From: Marthasterias glacialis
Taxonomy: Eukaryota; Echinodermata; Asteroidea; Forcipulatida; Asteriidae
Direction: 5' to 3'
Assembly: GCA_911728455.2 (NCBI GenBank)
Contig: OU452226.1
Location: 21,717,938 to 21,781,937 of the forward strand
Length of the DNA stretch: 64,000 bases
Below, piece by piece: positions 61,740 to 64,000 of the stretch. The position numbers were made by a program, and so were the translations under genes. Numbering within the stretch: position 1 is the stretch's first letter; the number at the start of each line of letters is the position of its first letter. The notes below the pieces were generated by a model. It was not told the DNA's origin and did not search any database. It saw nothing but the letters and a program-made list of their open reading frames with translations.

Positions 61740-62300
61740 TCTCCACTTGCCTTGACAGTGCCTGACGCTGGCGACTCATACGCCTGAAACCACTCCGATC
61801 CCTAGCCCCACGATGTCCGCCACTGTAAAGTGCCGGTTGCCAATACCAACCCCCTCCATCCTGAACCTCAATCTTTGACACCCTCTTGCTCTGCTTCCAT
61901 CAATTCATCCATCAATAGGCCAGTCTTTCCAGCCCATCCTTTCTGATGGCACGCCCAACCAAATTAAGTTCCAGCTTTCTGATCATTCGAATCAGATCCC
62001 TCCTCTCTCCAATCATGTCCAGCATTTGCACAGTTGAAATTGCCTTGGTCCATGGTATCCCATGCATGTATGTTGCGTTCTTGAAAGGGCAAGGGCCACC
62101 AAGGCATTTTCTTCTTGATAAAAGGCACCTCTATGAGGAATCTGTAACTTTCTATTAGAACATTTCAAGGGCACCAAGGCAATGGCCAGGAGCATGGAGG
62201 CAATTGCCTCCGTTGCCGCCGTGACCAGGCCCGGTACCCTCAACATCCGTCTGCTGTACAGCACCACATTTCCATTTCCTCCAGGGTTGACGCTTATTGT
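61740..62300 (-). pseudogene. LINE reverse transcriptase C-terminus, split by a MITE
   Basis: On the minus strand RRMLRVP is followed, after the insertion, by WTKAISTVQMLDMIGERRDL and then IRMIRKLELNLVGRAIRKDG, the end of a non-LTR retrotransposon ORF2. Stops follow soon after, so the copy is decayed. Confidence 0.78.
62060..62232 (+). mobile_element. Family 2 MITE inserted in a LINE
   Basis: The interior (TTGAAAGGGCAAGGGC, AAGGCATTTTCTTCTTGATA, GAGGCAATTGCCTCCGTTGC) matches 19981-20157. It is flanked by GGTATC (62054-62059) and GGTACC (62233-62238), a 6-bp duplication with one change. Confidence 0.83.
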
Positions 62301-62499
62301 CCAGAGACATACAGCAACACAGACCAGACGTAGTCTACTTTAGTTTAGTGCTTATTGACTTGTTTGTCTGAGAATGCTTCATTTTCCATAATTGCTCTCT
62401 TTGACAGGGCGATTTGTCGTGTGATCACATTAAATTACTTGATTCAAAAGTATGTAGAAAATGGTATGAGATGGATGGGGTAATCTGCATTGATCGTGG

Positions 62500-62865
62500 G
62501 ATACAAGCGGATAAGAACACCGGACTCAAGCTCTGGCGTTTCTGATCAGCAGAGTGTGGGTTCGAGTCCCGGTCGTGACATTTGTGTCCTTAAGCGAGAC
62601 ACTTAACCATTGTTGCTGCGTCCTTTGGATGGGACGTAAAGCCGTGGGTCCCGTGTTTTTCGCAAAGAGAAGGGGTTCGCCCCGTTGTTCCTGGTTTGAT
62701 CGGCTGCAGATTGCGCCACGTCACCTTGTAAGCCGTTACATGGTGCTATGTAAAGGAACAGGTCTCATACTTAGAAAAAAAGTGCCGTGCAGGAAGCAAT
62801 TCTGAGCGCTTTCGATACACCCATTGGGTGTGATACAGCGCTAAGAACTGCGTATTATTATTTAA
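62500..62865 (+). repeat. tRNA-derived SINE, family copy 3 (near full length)
   Basis: It has a B-box GGGTTCGAGTCCCGG, a body TGTCCTTAAGCGAGACACTT and GATGGGACGTAAAGCCGTGG, and a 3' end GCGCTAAGAACTGCGTATTA followed by TTATTATT. It is the longest copy of this family here. Confidence 0.75.
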
Positions 62866-64000
62866 AGATGATGTCGGATTGTTAATACTGGAGTCTTAAC
62901 GCATGCAGCTACAAACATTTAGGTACTCGAGGTGCGTACTGTATTATTTTTAAGACATGTTTTTAGAGTTTTTGGATTATGAGACACATTTATGTAGCTC
63001 ATTATCTGATGGTAGGCTAGCTTCTACACAAAACAGCAAAATTGGAGCAGCTAACGGCTTCTGACGAAAGAGGAGTGGGAGGTGACTAGGGAAATTGTTG
63101 AGACAGCATAAGCGAAACTTACTTAATAACTAGCAACGCGAAGACTGCCTCGCAGCATCAAGTATCAACATCCGTTCAGAGTAAATAATTCTTTAACAAC
63201 ATTTCTTTCGGCTAAATTCGGGTCATGCAACTTCAAATTCAGTTTTGTGATGCACCCATTTTCCAATAGATATAGAGTCTTTATGAAAAAGGGGAAAAAC
63301 TACAAGTCTCTCAATTCACACTTAGCCTACATTTAAACGGTGTAAAATGCAATTTTATTTGATACCCTTTCCAGTGCGGAACTCGTTGCCATCCGAAAAC
63401 AATCGATGAACGTCACATTTCAAATATTATGGGATTGAACATTTCGTGCGGGGAATTTTTTAGTTCCTTCCCAGATGCCTATGATATTCAATCAAAACGG
63501 CGTTGTATTTGATCCTTCGAACTAAACGTTCCTGCGTGGAATGTACAGACCCATTTATTGTTGACATCTGATGACGTCATGTTTCAAATTTATCTCTATA
63601 AGATTATCAAACAAATTTATATTTTGAACCATTTTTAATTTAAGAGACTTTTATTTTCCAAAAATTTTCGTAAAGACTCTAGGGCATCACAAAACTGAAT
63701 TACCTTTTTAGACCCTCTTTAATTCTCTGATTGTGATGCAAATCGTGTGCCCAAATATAGAGCGACGGCCATCAGATGTGAAAATCTGTTTTACGACTGC
63801 CATGAAATCGTTGTAAATGATTACCTTTATCATGTACATTCCCAGCGAATTATTGAGATTATAGATGTAGTTTTAATATACAGTGATGTGAGGCATACGT
63901 ATAAAACACTTTGGATGATTTGATAATTTAGAATCAGCGGCGTAACAAGGGTAAACTTTTAGGGGGCACGGGGAGGGGTGCACAATTTTTCCTATGGGGG

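Larger units (their letters stand above)
54350..64000. other. Gene-free flank upstream of the transporter
   Basis: Apart from the probable 5' UTR start near 54350-54378 (acceptor-like GATTGCAG just beyond), I find no coding exon on either strand. It contains SINEs, MITEs, a LINE fragment and low-complexity runs listed separately. The stretches 60050-60500 and 62880-63900 show nothing I recognise. Confidence 0.5.

Overview
The window is animal nuclear DNA. It is AT-rich, with two many-exon genes, GT-AG introns of up to 8 kb, and a dense load of short inverted-repeat transposons (MITEs), tRNA-derived SINEs and LINE fragments. Several dispersed repeats (an AGGC-ended TTAA-flanked element, the GGGCCCAATTTCA family, the AAGCCCGGTTCATACTT family, frequent ACATGTAC strings) have the look of echinoderm genomes, most likely a sea star. 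That assignment rests on repeat style and is moderate to low confidence.

Region 1 to about 37.4 kb (plus strand) holds a complete kinesin motor gene. I reconstructed 18 coding exons whose phases all agree, giving 1015 residues. The motor core has every nucleotide-binding motif ([23 protein letters not shown]), and the neck and stalk resemble vertebrate KIF12 closely. The tail is much longer than in vertebrate KIF12: about 380 residues of Gln/Pro/Ser/Gly/His-rich disordered sequence (exons 13-17) followed by a short C-terminal coiled coil. Its introns carry most of the repeats described here.

Region 37.4-41.5 kb is intergenic and separates two convergent genes. It contains two MITEs and a SINE.

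Region 41.5-54.4 kb (minus strand) holds a complete 14-exon major-facilitator transporter of 464 residues. It is clearly of the SLC18 vesicular amine/acetylcholine type (LDNSLLTAVVPILP in TM1, EPSLPVWM in TM7, PLCFFLR in TM12). Two of the four membrane charges important in VMAT, the Lys-Asp pair of TM2 and TM11, are replaced together by Gln and Thr, while the TM1 and TM10 aspartates and the C-terminal acidic dileucine signal remain. This suggests a vesicular transporter with an altered substrate. Its introns are full of TIR elements ending AGACC with AT target duplications. One of these, 48459-49019, contains a frameshifted copy of exon 8 of this same gene, a case of exon capture.

Region 54.4-64 kb has no gene I can support. 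It contains a tRNA-derived SINE family in three copies, several MITEs (one holding a perfect estrogen-response-element-type palindrome), a 99-bp tandem duplication and a LINE fragment split by a MITE.

Across the window, a short element family with CAGGCCT ends makes 6-bp target-site duplications, which is unusual for eukaryotic DNA transposons. The two genes have no obvious joint pathway; their neighbourhood looks incidental.
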